Assembly (NCBI GenBank): GCA_003956705.1
Contig: QZCP01000075.1
Location: forward strand, 6,455 to 70,454
Reading direction: 5' to 3'
DNA from: Brevipalpus yothersi
Taxonomy: Eukaryota; Arthropoda; Arachnida; Trombidiformes; Tenuipalpidae
Length of the DNA stretch: 64,000 nt
Shown here: piece by piece, positions 32,669 to 44,842 of the stretch
Layout of the letters: the number at the start of each line of letters is the position of its first letter
How positions within the stretch are numbered: the first letter of the stretch is position 1
Notes under the pieces: generated by a model
Databases searched by the model: none
The model's input: only the letters and a program-made list of their open reading frames with translations
Told to the model about the DNA's origin: nothing
Made by a program: the position numbers and the translations under genes

Positions 32669-34190
32669 TTATGGTGTAAGCCTCTTGGGATCACGAGGAA
32701 ACAAGCTGGTTTTTCGGATATTGTCTAGACCAAGAAATAGCATAGTTACTCGTTCCAAACCAACGCCACCGCCAGCGTGAGGAGAGACACCATACCGGAA
32801 GGCATCCACATAGCCTTGCATTTTTTGACTATCCACTGCATGCTCCTTCATTTTGGCCAAAAGTAGATCGACATCATGAATTCGCTGAGCACCTGACATA
32901 ATTTCCTCTCCTCGCATAAAAAAATCATACGAATTGGAGTATTTCTGGAATTGAATGGAAAAAGAGATAGATCATTATGACTTTTTCCAATCGAGAAAAA
33001 AAGTGCAAAGTACTTACAGGATTTTGAGGATCAGGCATCGTGTAAAATGGTCGAACTTTCATTGGAAACTTATCAAGAATGAAAAAGTCAGTGTTGTATT
33101 TTTGTCGGACCAATTTTCCGAGTAATTTTTCATTGGCTGTGGTCAAATCATCTTCATCGTCCATCTCAACACCAGCCTCTCGGAGCATTGTCACAGCTTC
33201 AGGAAATTCTAATCTCAAACTGGGTTCCAAAAATTTGAAAGGCTCAGCAGGATATTGTCGATACACAGTCTCTATATCGTCCTTAAGCTTTTCGGAAAGT
33301 CCCTTGAATATTGAAACGAACAGTGCATCGAGCACTTTCAACACCTCATGATAATGATATTCGAAAGACATCTCCAAATCGAGTCCAACAAATTCGGTCA
33401 AATGACGATGAGTATTGGAATCTTCAGCACGAAAAACTGAGCCAACTGTGTACACTCGATTGAAATCGGCAGCAATAGCCATTTGTTTATACAATTGTGG
33501 TGATTGAGCAAGATATGCAGATCCCTTGAAATAGGAAACTTCGAAAACATTTGCACCTCCTTCACTAGCAGCAGCAATAATTTTCGGTGTATGAATCTCA
33601 ACAAAACCTTCGCCATCCAAAAAATCGCGAAACAATTTGCCAACAGCAGCCTCAATACGAAATATGGACAAATTAGCTGGTGTTCTCAGATCAAGTATCC
33701 TATTATCCAAGCGTGTATCTTGATTAACTGTGATATCAGGACCAGATTCATCACCACTCACAGGTCGCGATGCATCTTCAATCTGAAGGGGTAATCGAGC
33801 GACTGCCGAGCTGACCACATACAATCGAGCCACATGAATTTCAACATTCTTTTGTGTACAACTTTCCACCGGTTTTGGTACCAATTTGACGACACCTTCA
33901 ACATCAACTATCGACTCTTTGGGCACTGCTGCCACAAATTTGATCATCTCTTTGTCAACCACATCATTGACCATCAATAAACACTGAATTGTGGATGTCT
34001 GTTGCCGAATGACAAAAAAACATTGTTTCCCCTTTGATCTACTGGTATGTATTCTACCTCTCAACCATATTGTTGATCCTTCCAAACTGGGCTCTAAACT
34101 GGCTACTGGTACCAATGTTCGTTCCAGCTTATGGCTAGACTGGATGACAGGATAATTTCCATACCTTTTATCACCTTCAATCATGATCAT
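32669..34190 (-). CDS. DARS1: Aspartyl-tRNA synthetase, cytosolic
   Basis: Two exons, 34190-33018 and 32944-32669, with a 73-bp phase-0 intron, give 482 residues against about 500 in vertebrates. The N-terminal OB-fold anticodon-binding domain includes VWLRGRIHTSRSKGKQCF-like sequence (IWLRGRIHTSRSKGKQCF here). The class II catalytic core has GFVEIHTPKI (motif 1 region), FRAEDSNTHRHLTEF (motif 2) and GGGVGLERVTMLFLG (motif 3), and the protein ends in FPRDPKRLTP like other eukaryotic cytosolic enzymes. It charges tRNA-Asp with aspartate using ATP. The usual lysine-rich N-terminal extension is nearly absent. The start could be the first or third codon, since both are ATG. Confidence 0.96.
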
Positions 34191-34857
34191 AAATTACACA
34201 CTGATCACACGTTCTTTCCCGATATTACAGTTGATCACAACAAAAGCAAACTTTCAATCTAAACTGAAAGTGGTCTACCAGTTCAGTCGATTGCACTTTT
34301 ACACAGCGACAATGATGACGATTACCGACTGAATCACACAATCAAAGTTAATCATGAAAAGATGATCAAAAAGAAAAGACAAACAACGTGTAAAGATTCC
34401 GGCTTGTGTAAGCATTGCCCATGAGCTTCACCTCGAAGCGGGCTTACATTGGCATTTCAAAGTTTTTTCTCATGGATTTTATATCATCTGCTCACACATC
34501 GAACTTGTAAGAAGCAATAAATGGTGTCGAAAAATGATTTGGAAATGAAAAGTGTGTTTAATTGTGATTAAAGTTTTGGTGAACGGGATAGGGAAGAGAG
34601 GTGATCAAGAATAATAGAGTGATCATTGATTAGAAGCCATCAAATGGCTGATTAAAAATTGGACTAACAAAATTATTGCGATAAAACGCTGGGAAAAAAG
34701 GTAAGAGAGGAGCCTTTGGCTTGGAGGATATAACACATGTGTGGGATTTTTTTTGCTCGTGGAAAGTATAAAATAAAATGATGTTGGGTAATAGTGATGC
34801 TCAATTGCCAATGGTTTTAGCCGTTAGAATAGGGTCGCGAAAACTTGATTCCCGGGA
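34191..34857. other. Intergenic, DARS1 5' side
   Basis: Holds the presumed DARS1 promoter and 5' UTR and the 3' region of the small secreted gene. No further gene seen. Confidence 0.5.
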
Positions 34858-35367
34858 TCAGTGCCAGTAAGGTCCACGATAAACATCAAAGATGAATGGA
34901 CGTACTGGATGATAGTATGGACGATAATTACGGTATCCATTGAGACCACCGCCAGGTTGAAATAGGTTGGGAATCGGCCAAACTGAGGGAATAATGATTG
35001 TGTGTGTAAATTAATTTCAATTTTTTTCTCATAAACTTGAGGATTGTTGAGAGTCTTTCGATTGGTGGATGTGATAGAGTTTCATGGACAAATTATTATT
35101 ATTGGAATTCAATGATAAAATGATAAGTATTTCGAAAAAAGAATATAAGGATAAAAGCTTACCAGGTCTATTTGAAAGGAGTTCCTTTGTAGTTTGATCG
35201 ATAACTTGATTAGTTTCTAGATCACTTTGACGAATTGTGCCACCAGACAGTGTGGTCAATTCAACCTCGGGAGCAATAGCTTCATGATTACGCAGAATTG
35301 GGATCAAATTGTAGGATACAGACGAATGGATTAGAATGATGAAGGTGATCGAATACAAGATATTCAT
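34858..35367 (-). CDS. Small secreted Tyr/Pro/Arg-tailed protein
   Basis: Exons 35367-35163 and 34982-34858 join in phase (GTAAGC donor, CCTCAG acceptor) for 109 residues. The start at 35367 gives a clear signal peptide (MNILYSITFIILIHSSVSYN). An ATG 63 bases further out is in frame but precedes a polar stretch. The mature part is acidic with APEVELTTLSGG and many Thr/Gln, then ends in a Gly/Tyr/Arg/Pro/His tail (GYRNYRPYYHPVRPF, ending GPYWH). It has no cysteine, so it is not a disulfide-rich toxin-like peptide. Aromatic, basic tails of this kind occur in cuticle and secreted structural proteins, but I cannot assign a family. Confidence 0.6.
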
Positions 35368-35923
35368 TTTGCCGCTTATATATTGGAGAATCTTAGAGAA
35401 AAAATAGTGGCTCAAAATGCCCAATAACACTGGTTAAAATCTTTTTTCAAAAAGACTGACTTTCTATGACAATACCTGCAAGTATCAAATGCCGATCAGA
35501 AAATAATCACTCGAATGCTTGGGATGGGCGCCTTTAAGTAGATTCCTAGACTGGCCTTGTTAAGCATTCAAGTGGAAACTTCTTCTTCTTCTTCTTCCAG
35601 GTCACAAGTCTTCCAGAGTTTGGGCCGCTCTCAAAAAAAGGTAAGATAGCTCTCGAACCACCGGACAGTGTGGATTTCCCCAGAAAAACTTTTTCCCTGG
35701 GAGCAAGTTTGGGAATCATCGGCTTACGTGACCACTACTACTGGGGCTGGGAAAATTTTCACATACACACACACCGAGGAACCGAGGAACCATTCCATGG
35801 GATCGATGTTGTGGTAAGTAGTATTGTATGGTAAGTAGTATTTTTTCTGGTCTCCTTTCTCTTACACATTACAACTAAGAGAAAGTCCTGAAAAGCCTTT
35901 CCCTATTTTGGGACATCTTATCT

Positions 35924-35925
<2 letters not shown>

Positions 35926-35962
<37 letters not shown>
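35926..35962. repeat. (CT)n microsatellite
   Basis: Perfect CT run. Confidence 0.94.
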
Positions 35963-35964
<2 letters not shown>

Positions 35965-36642
35965 ACTCATCGACTGATCTTAGGAATTATTATAATCAGA
36001 GTATTAGGTTAAGTATTCGAAATTGATATCATGATTATTGTCAATGAACTTGTGGTACGATTGTTTCGATTTGAAGAATCAAATTTCTTGCATCTATCAG
36101 ATAGGCTAGGGAAACAATCGGGAATTTTGCTGAGTATGTTGATCAATCTGTACTCATTCAATTCATTCAAATTTTTGCAAGTCCAATTTTGGTATCAAAT
36201 TATGGGCTAAAATTCCCCTTGTTTTTATGCAAGATGTACTTTTTTATCGATAGAATTTTTTTCTACTTCATTTTCACTTGCCAAATTATTATCTCCACCA
36301 GAATGTTGCAATTCTATCAAACCTTGTGTGTAGATCTCTGGGTTTTTCCTTCGGGATATTTTTAATTTGAAGTGGATCTTGATCTGAAAATGGAAAATAG
36401 AATTTTGGAATCTTAATCCACTTAAGAGATAAAGCTATCATCAGCTAAGTGCTTGTTGGCCTTAGGCATGTAAGGAAAATAGACCACAAGCCAAGACATA
36501 AAAAAAGTTTCGAAACTTGATTGCACAATTAAGTCTCCATTCGCTATAAAGCCGATCGATTATCATCGTAATATAATTATTTTGAGCTTAAAAGTAAAGT
36601 CAGTAAAGTTTTGGAAACATCTGGGAATGAGTTCATTATCTA

Positions 36643-36645
<3 letters not shown>

Positions 36646-36694
<49 letters not shown>
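36646..36694. repeat. (GA)n microsatellite
   Basis: Perfect GA run of about 24 units. Confidence 0.95.
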
Positions 36695-36696
<2 letters not shown>

Positions 36697-37013
36697 CTTT
36701 TCAGAAGCCATTCACTTGAAATCAATTCATATATGAAACAAATTTTATTTCACTCGATCAACACGAAAACAACTGATCGTGATACAAAACGTTCCTAGTT
36801 AATCAGTAGCTGATCTCTCTCCCTCCGATAATCATCGTATGAATCTTTCTCTCTCAACCTAGATCATGGACAATGATCCGAAAAATTTATTCTTTGCTAT
36901 GTTGATAATAAGTAGGACTTCCATTCCATTATTGTTTTCCCATTTTTCATCTTCAATCATCCATGATTAAACTTCCTTTCTCTCTCTCTTTTTGTTAATC
37001 TTTTGCGATCACT

Positions 37014-37017
<4 letters not shown>

Positions 37018-37051
<34 letters not shown>
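37018..37051. repeat. (CT)n microsatellite
   Basis: Perfect CT run about 440 bp upstream of the gephyrin start codon. Confidence 0.94.
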
Positions 37052-37053
<2 letters not shown>

Positions 37054-37486
37054 CTGATCGATTGGCAGATGTAAATAAGTGTATATGTACGGAACACAAT
37101 TGAGGCCTTCACATTCAACTAATAATGAGTGATATTGGTGCGTGAGATCTTCAGCCTTGCACAAGGTTCATCTTAATTCGAAAACTTACACATTCTTCCA
37201 TCAAAATTTTGGGCATCACGTTCTGGTAGTTAAGAGAGAATAATTCTTCGTTTAACATTCAAAACATCCGCCTTCATTGCCACACGAGAGAGAGCTTGTG
37301 GTTAATAGTGTTGATCAGTGTTCAGGAGGAACTGAATTAGTTCTGTGTGTGTCTTCGTTCATCATTGTTCATCAAATTTTCTCAAAGAATACTAACTTAA
37401 GGTAGTGATAATCTTGTGAATTGTTTGTTTGATTTAGAATTTTTGGTACCTCATCAGATGATAAATTGATCCGAATTGTTGCCATC

Positions 37487-40244
37487 ATGAGTCGTTCGGT
37501 GACCAGAATTGCTGTGATAACTGTCAGTGATCGGTGTTCTCAAGGGATCAGTGAAGATCAAAGTGGACCTTATATTCGACGTTTCATGCAAGAGAAAGGC
37601 CATGAAGTTGTTCATGATGCATGCATTCCAGATGATTTTTCAACAATTCAGGTAAGTGCATTCGTTTGTATTTATCTTGAAATTTTCTAGAACTTTTCTG
37701 TGTCACTTTTATGACCATTTCCCATAGAAATGTCTAGTAGATCTAAGTGATTCAGATCGTATTGATGTCATTTTGACAACTGGAGGAACTGGATTCACCG
37801 ATTCTGATGTGACACCGGAAGCAACTAAATCTATATTACAAAAAGAAGCATCTGGAATTGTGATCAGCATGATATCGCAAAGTATTAAATTTACACAATT
37901 TGCGGCACTTTCTAGGTAAGATTGCATATGTATCATATTATTCACACCTCTGTAACGTGAAAATTTTTCTTACAAAAGTTATTATTCGTAACGGTGTATC
38001 GTTAAAATGCATTTTCATTCAATGCCCCATTGATTTGAATATTTTCTCATTATCATTACCAATTTATGCATGTATATTTACCCGGAAAAAAATATACCCC
38101 TCTTTAATCCATCAAAATAACTGTCTACTCATCGTAATACTTGGGTTACACACATCTTTGTGTATGTGTGTTATCAGTAATTTATTTTCGTTGAATACGC
38201 AGTTCTCCAATATTTTTCCCCAAAAGTATAAGAAAACACTGAATTCAGCGTTTTTTTCTCTCTCTCTCTCTGTTTTTCTATTCCATTTGGACACACACAA
38301 AAACCAATCATCAGACCTTATGCTGGTATTCGTAATTCAACTTTGATCATCAATTTACCAGGCAGTCTCAAAGCAGTGCGTGAATATTGTGATATAATTC
38401 AACCGCTTCTCAATCATGCTGTTGATCAGATGAGAGGAGATCGTCTTCGAGTACGAATTAAACATTGTGAAATACAAGAGCCGAGTAAACCAATAGTATT
38501 GACCATTAAGGATCACAGTAAGTATGTATGTGTAATTTTCACACCTCTTTTCTCTATCCAAAACTGAGTGAACTGTTAACTTTTTCTTTTTTTGTACACT
38601 TTCTATTCTCTCCACTCTCTTTGGGCTGACAAAACATTATAGTGAAACAATGAGCAACTCATCAGAATCGATTCTAACCGGGTGTGGAGGCTGTTCTCAT
38701 GGGCCATCGGGTGGAGAAGGTGGTGGAGGAGGAGGTTTTCCTCATCGTAAATCACCATACGAAATGATCAATATTCAGGAGGCTGTTAAAAAAATTATTC
38801 AAGAGCTCAATAATCCAAACATCTCTCGTGCTCATGAAGTTTTGCTGATAAAAAATGATACTGAACTTTTGGGTCGACGTTCATTTGATGATATTCATTC
38901 CATGGTTGATATTCCACCTTTTCCGGCATCAATTAAAGATGGCTATGCGGTGATCAGCTCCGAAGGTTCTGGACTTCGTAAAGTTTTGCCAGCATCCATT
39001 ACAGCTGGTCTTTCTCCCGATCATTTGGCCATAGACAAAGGCTGGTGTGCTCGAATTAACACTGGAGCTCCAGTTCCAGATGGAGCCGATGCGGTTGTTC
39101 AGGTTGAAGATACCAAAGTAATGAGATCAGAGGTGGGAATACTGGGAATATTGATTTTTGGCGGTAACTTTTGGTGTGAATGATGCTAATTTTGTCTGTT
39201 AATTTATTTATTCATCTTAGGATGGAATAGAGAAGGAAATACTGATTGAAACCACTCCAAAAGTGGGTCAAGATATACGGAAAAGAGGAAGTGACATTTG
39301 TAAAGAGGAAATGGTTCTTGCCGCTGGTTCTAAGATTGGCCCGATCGAACTGGGTCTTTTGGCTTCGATTGGAGTTTATTCTGTAAAAGTTTATCGAAAA
39401 CCTAGAGTAGCTATTCTGTCAACAGGAGATGAGGTGAGTTCCTTGGAAAGTGTTGAATTTCGTCATGAATCAAGAAGGAGATTGATTTTTTCAACTCGTA
39501 ATTTTTCTGTTATTATGTTAGCTAAAGGAACCTGGAGATGTCTTGGGCAAAGGGTCAATTTATGATTCCAATAGATTGATGTTGATATCTTTTTTGCGTC
39601 GTTATGGATGTCAAATTATAGATTTGGGTATCGTTCGAGATGAGATCAGATTTTTTGAGAGTAAAATATGCACTGCATTGGAAAAAGCTGATATTCTTGT
39701 CACCACAGGAAGCGTTTCTATGGGTGAGAAAGATATTCTCAAATCTATACTGACCAATTCATTTGGATGCAAAATTCATTTTGCACGTGTCAACTTGAAA
39801 CCAGGAAAGCCAACTACTTTTGCAACATGTACAACGGAAGATCAACACAAACTTATCTTTGGATTACCAGGCAATCCAGTTTCAGCATTTGTTACATGTT
39901 TTCTTTTCTTAGTACCGGTAATTGACTTTCTTTCCGGAGGGCAATTGCCAGAGAAGTGTGAAGATATATTTGATTTGCACAAATGGATGAAGGTTAGGTT
40001 GATCCTTGATAAGCCTCTTCCTCTAGACGATAGGCCAGAATTTGTAAGATCAATAGTTGATTTCAGTTCTGATGTCCCTGAAGCTCGCCTAATACGAGGT
40101 AGTCAAATGAGCAGCCGATTGAAGAGTTGCCATCAAGCTAATGCTATTGTACGCTTACCATCCAGAATTGAGATGGATCCATCAACATCATCTTTCTCCA
40201 TATCTAGTGGATTCAATGCTAAAGCAATACTAATCAACACATGA
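37487..40244 (+). CDS. GPHN: Gephyrin/cinnamon, molybdenum cofactor synthesis (MogA-MoeA fusion)
   Basis: Six exons: 37487-37651, 37728-37915, 38315-38521, 38643-39132, 39221-39433 and 39522-40244, for 661 residues. The N-terminal MogA domain (about 1-165) has AVITVSDRCSQG, the TTGGTGF motif and LPGSLKAV, and adenylates molybdopterin. The C-terminal MoeA domain (about 205-655) has FPASIKDGYAV, INTGAPVPDGADAVVQVED, ILSTGDE, TTGSVSMGEKD and FGLPGNPVSA, and inserts molybdate. The linker is short and Gly-rich, with a CGGCSHG element. The exon 3 donor is taken as GTATGT at 38522: the nearer GTAAGT at 38518 would give a stop four codons on. The start at 37487 agrees with the MogA start. Sulfite oxidase, xanthine and aldehyde oxidase families depend on this cofactor. 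Confidence 0.93.
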
Positions 40245-40344
40245 TGGATTAAAAATTTTCATTCGTATGTTAAACAGATGCTTCCTCCTAGCTGATGAAT
40301 ATCTGAGTATTTTTTTGGAAAAATGTTTCTTTCAATATTCATAG

Positions 40345-40350
40345 AATAAA
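40345..40350 (+). terminator. Poly(A) signal, gephyrin
   Basis: A canonical AATAAA lies 101 bases after the gephyrin stop codon and is followed by a T-rich stretch. Confidence 0.6.
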
Positions 40351-41146
40351 GAAAATCACTTCATTACTTGCTAATTGAGTTTTCTGCAAAGTCTATTCAT
40401 TAATTACAATCAGTCATCTGAAGCTCCCTGGAATATTCCTGAATATGAAGCCATCGCTTTTATCGAATATTTTTCTCACAAGAACAATAAGTGAAAAGTC
40501 ACAGTTGATAAGTAGGAAGATCTGAGAAGAAGGAATGGGAATGATTAAACAGAATCTTCGAAGCTTGGGAGTATGGGGTCAGGATGGACAAGAATCTTAT
40601 TGAAAACAATGATCTTGATTAAACTATCGATTTGACAAAGAATTTTTTGTGAGCCTTTTGAAGGATAACGAAATGGTCATTGCTCTTTCCTTGAACAATT
40701 AAGGCACGTTACAATTGAAAAAATGCTTAATTGAAATTTAAACAATCTTTGAGCTTTCCTGAAGCTCTTTAAATTGTAGTATTGTGACATATAATAAAGT
40801 TCAGCAAATATGTGAATTAAATTTCATATTTCAAAATTAACAAAAGCTGAGATGTGCTGATAAATATTTTCCATGTTCAAAATTGAGTAAGTTAAGTGAA
40901 AACATTTACAGAGGTCATTTTACTCGAATTATGATGAGCAAATGGAAGATTTGTGAACAGAGCTAGAATTTTTTTTGCAAGGCACAAGATTCGGTTGGAT
41001 TTCTGGATTTGAAAAAAGTTTGTGAAATGTTCATGAAAAACAGATGACAAATAGCAAAAATATTGAGAAAATGATGATCCAAATTTATGAAAGAGGTTGA
41101 GGTTGTAGATCGAATTCTGGGCTCATAAAGAGTTTTCCTTTCCAAA
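40351..41146. other. Intergenic, gephyrin 3' to BTB gene 3'
   Basis: The genes on both sides converge here. No further gene is seen. Confidence 0.5.
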
Positions 41147-42415
41147 TCAAGCTGGTACTGCTTTCCCATCTTTATTCGAGTCATTATTATTGTTCAGAGA
41201 ATGATCTTGATCAGTACCATGGAACAATTTATAATGTCGACGGAGGTGTGATTTCCACTTGAACGTCATCGTACATTCTGAGCATAAAAGCTTTTGTTGT
41301 AGATGCATTCCTCTGAAATGACTTCTCATCGTATCTACTCGAGTGAAAACTTTGTGACACACTGGACATGTTCGTTTGGATATGTTTTTGGGATTCAATT
41401 TTCTTTCTTCAGCTTTGGTTAAAGTTCGTATATACATCTGGACATCCCCTTCATCTTGTGGCTCTTTTTCCAGCGATGATCCGGCTGATGGTTCTCGATC
41501 TTGAAATCTGGACAAATTTGCTTCCGACCCAGAATCGAATTCACTTCGATTCAAGTCATCACATGGTGTAACAAGCTGCACTAAGGGCTCTAGGATTGGC
41601 GATGATGGCATTATATAATCTTCATGTGAATATGGTGAATACTTTTCATCGTCATCTTCATCTCCACAATTTTGACTTTCATCTCGATCTTCCTGAATTA
41701 TGTGTGATCTTCGATTGCTATTCTCAGTGTGATGATCTTCACTGCAAGATGGACCGGTGAGTTGTGATTTTGTCTTCAAATGTGATGGAATTAGATGAAG
41801 ATGTGAATGAGAAATAGATCGACGATGACTATGATGATTGGAACTTTTGATGGTAGTTAATGGACGACCAGGGACTATATTGTTGGAACTTGAAGAGCTT
41901 GTTGACCTACTCTGGTGTATATGAGTATCGAGAAAATCTATCATAGCACCGATACCCAATTCGTAGGCGTAATTTCGTACGCATTTTAACTGGTCATGAG
42001 AGACCACACAATCACCACGATATAAAAAGTCAATAATAACTTTTAGGCCAGAATAATCGAAGCCTTTCATGACAACCACTGTGGGACAATGATGAAAGCC
42101 ATACAATTCGTCTGATTTAGTGAAAAAATCCATCTCAAAAAGTTCATTAAAATAGGTACAAAACGCTGATAACAGAACACGATGTACTTTCAAGGCTTTC
42201 TTTCCTTGCCTATCATCACTACTATCGCAAAGTAGGACAACATCGTATTTGATTTCGTTTTCATATAAGTGTAAATAGTGTTTCCGCAGAGAGCAGCAAG
42301 CGGAATTATCATTAGATTGCTCATGGTTACCACTATGGTTACTATTTGTATTTGTACCACATTCAGTGAACATTCTGTTACCACCACCACCACCACCACC
42401 ACTAAGTTCACCCAT
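41147..42415 (-). CDS. BTB/POZ C2H2 zinc-finger transcription factor
   Basis: Intronless, 422 residues. Residues 6-12 are poly-Gly, encoded by a (CCA)n-type repeat. A BTB domain spans about 43-162, with KVHRVLLSAFCTYFNELFE and VIIDFLYRGDCVV. A long Ser/His/acidic linker follows. Two C2H2 fingers lie at the C-terminus: Cys350-Cys353-His366-His371 and Cys378-Cys381-His394-His399, both x12 spaced. This tramtrack-group architecture is common in arthropod nuclear regulators of development. The ortholog cannot be named from the fingers alone. It lies next to a 5-kb gene-free, microsatellite-rich region upstream. Confidence 0.9.
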   Translation of the reverse strand: MGELSGGGGGGGNRMFTECGTNTNSNHSGNHEQSNDNSACCSLRKHYLHLYENEIKYDVVLLCDSSDDRQGKKALKVHRVLLSAFCTYFNELFEMDFFTKSDELYGFHHCPTVVVMKGFDYSGLKVIIDFLYRGDCVVSHDQLKCVRNYAYELGIGAMIDFLDTHIHQSRSTSSSSSNNIVPGRPLTTIKSSNHHSHRRSISHSHLHLIPSHLKTKSQLTGPSCSEDHHTENSNRRSHIIQEDRDESQNCGDEDDDEKYSPYSHEDYIMPSSPILEPLVQLVTPCDDLNRSEFDSGSEANLSRFQDREPSAGSSLEKEPQDEGDVQMYIRTLTKAEERKLNPKNISKRTCPVCHKVFTRVDTMRSHFRGMHLQQKLLCSECTMTFKWKSHLRRHYKLFHGTDQDHSLNNNNDSNKDGKAVPA

Positions 42416-43410
42416 TTTTTAGCCTCAGAGGAAGATTGGACAACCAGAAGGCACACGAAAATTCACTTTCAAAGTTTCTCTCTCTCTCTCTTTTTCTATC
42501 TTTCAATCTTTCTCCCGTTTTCGTTGGCTGAAACTTTTCACCAAGGCCAAGTATGAGTGTGTGAGTTTGATGTGTGTGTGTGTGTGCGTATGTATATGTA
42601 TATATGATGTAGCTTTATGAATTAGCTGTTATATTAGCTCAACTTGGCTATATGCATGAAGCGTGAGTGAGAGAAGAGAGAAAAACTCGATGTGTGTGTA
42701 TATGTGTTACTCTGAAGAGAGAGAGAGAAAAAAAGTAGTTTCAATCGCTGACTTTGGTTGGCTCGTTATTATTATTATTGTGGCAAGAGCTGTATTCGAT
42801 TGGGCTTGCTGTAGGTATGTATAGTAGTAGTAATAGTAGTAGTAGAGGTGTATGGTGAGCGTACTTCTTTTTTTATGTTCTCTCTCTCGCTCACAAACCA
42901 AAGAGGAAGACAAAATGACAATGAGATGGCTTTATCGAAGGTAGTGTGTGTGTGTCGTCAAAATGATGAAGAGAGAGATGGATAGAAAAAAAGGTAGATG
43001 TGTAGATGAGATGCTTGTTTAGATAGTCTCACGCAGTGGCTTGGACATTCAATTTCTTTCGTTCAGTGTCTTTCGGTGTCGTAATGAGCAAGCTGATTGA
43101 TTTTGGTATTCAAATTTTTCCTTGAAAAAGAAAAAAATGGAAGATTAGAAAAGAGAGAGAGAGAGAAAAAGAGGGAGAGAGAAGAGAAGGAAATGAAATT
43201 AGTCCGAATTCAGCAAGTTATTGGGGAGGTTAAAGTGAATGAGAGAGCAGGATTCATCATTCCGAAGGTTTAGTGAGTAGAGAGAGAAAGTTATATGGAA
43301 GGGCCTCCAAAAGTGACCTAAATCGACCACTCGTTAACGGTATTTCACCAAAACTATTGTTTTCCTGAAGGAGCAGGCAATGTTGGTGTTATAAATAATA
43401 AGAATAGAGA

Positions 43411-43450
<40 letters not shown>
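43411..43450. repeat. (CT)n microsatellite
   Basis: CT run with one T interruption. Confidence 0.93.
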
Positions 43451-43454
<4 letters not shown>

Positions 43455-44818
43455 TTTCCTTTTTCCCTCTCTCAGACGGGATAAAGTGAAACAAAAAACA
43501 CTCTAAATGAAATAGATGAAGATGCTATGACTAATCGTATTGATCATTTAGCAAGAGGAGAGGCTCGAACGAAGCATTCAGAATTAATCGAAAGTAGTGT
43601 GTGTGTGTGAGAGAGAGAGAAAGTGAAAACATTAATATTCAATTAGATCATCTTCAAGTTGGTAATGATGGGTCAAAAATGGAAAGGATAAGCATATAAT
43701 GTGTTCAAATTGAGCTAACTGTTAGGGTCCAATCGAAGGTTAATCGACAATCGCACGAACGAACAGGTTTGGGAATTTTATTCTCTCTTTCTATTTGAAT
43801 CATTCATTCATTCATCCAATCTTGAAACTCTTTTGATAAACATTTCACGATTATCCGATCATGTTTCCCTTACCTATGAGGTAATTGAGTCTTTGGATTT
43901 TGTTGAGAGAGCGAGAATGAAGCGAAAAAAAATAACACGACGGAATCTATGTAAATATGCACGTATACGATAGATTTTGATTAGATGATTTTGAATCAAA
44001 TTTTGACGAAACAAAAAATCAACGTTGCAAAATAGAGGAAAAACAAAACTTAATCAAGAAATTGGGCGAATAAAAAAACGCTGTCTCACTGGTTAAAACA
44101 AATTGATGTCAAATGTAAACACACAGATATAAACAATCACAATATGTATAAATATATTTAAATCCGCTGAAAATCGAATAGAATTTTTGATCGCAGAAAA
44201 TGTTCAATTAAAAAAATGTGACCTCACTAGCGAAGTATGCTTGAAGAGAGAGATGTGTGTGTATCAAATGATGATTTACTTGAATTGGGAGAAAAAAAAT
44301 TCACCAAACACTAGTCACTTGTGGTGTAGTAGACACTTTTCGGAGTCATCATCATGTTCATAAATAAATCATGAAAACCATGTATACAGCACATACACAT
44401 ACACACACAGTTGAGCGAGTAGAGAAAGAGAGATGAAAATAATCCAATTTCGAATCAGTCATATCAAACAGCAACAATAACCAGCAGCAGCAGCAGCAGT
44501 ATACACACAAACACAACACATATACCACAGTATAATAATAACAGTTACATACAGAGAGGAAGATGATGAAGAAGAAGAAGAAAAAAAAATTGTAACCCAA
44601 TTCGTAAGCCAATGGCTGATAAGATGAATAAGATTAATTCAGTATGTTCACATGTAGCACATCGCTTTAGTGGTATATGTAACAATCCCAAAATGTGGAC
44701 ATAATTTTCATTCTCGTTACAGACGCAACACAGTTTGACGAAAAATATATCTCAATAAGATGAGAGAAAACAGAGAGAAAATGAATATAATATTTATGTA
44801 CTTGTGAATTGAATGATA

Positions 44819-44842
44819 TGTGTGTGTGTGTGTGTGTGTGTA
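44819..44842. repeat. (TG)n microsatellite
   Basis: Perfect TG run of 12 units. Confidence 0.93.

Larger units (their letters stand above)
35368..37486. other. Intergenic 2.1 kb with microsatellites
   Basis: No gene seen. It holds a CT run (35926-35962), a GA run (36646-36694), a CT run (37018-37051) and, at the right, the 5' region of gephyrin. Near 35813-35842 the unit GGTAAGTAGTATT is repeated in tandem. Confidence 0.5.

Noticed and set aside
38643..39132. A separate MoeA gene starting at the ATG at 38650
   Set aside because: An in-frame splice to the MogA exons exists through the GTATGT donor, and fused MogA-MoeA is the animal norm. A separate product is kept only as a splice-variant idea.
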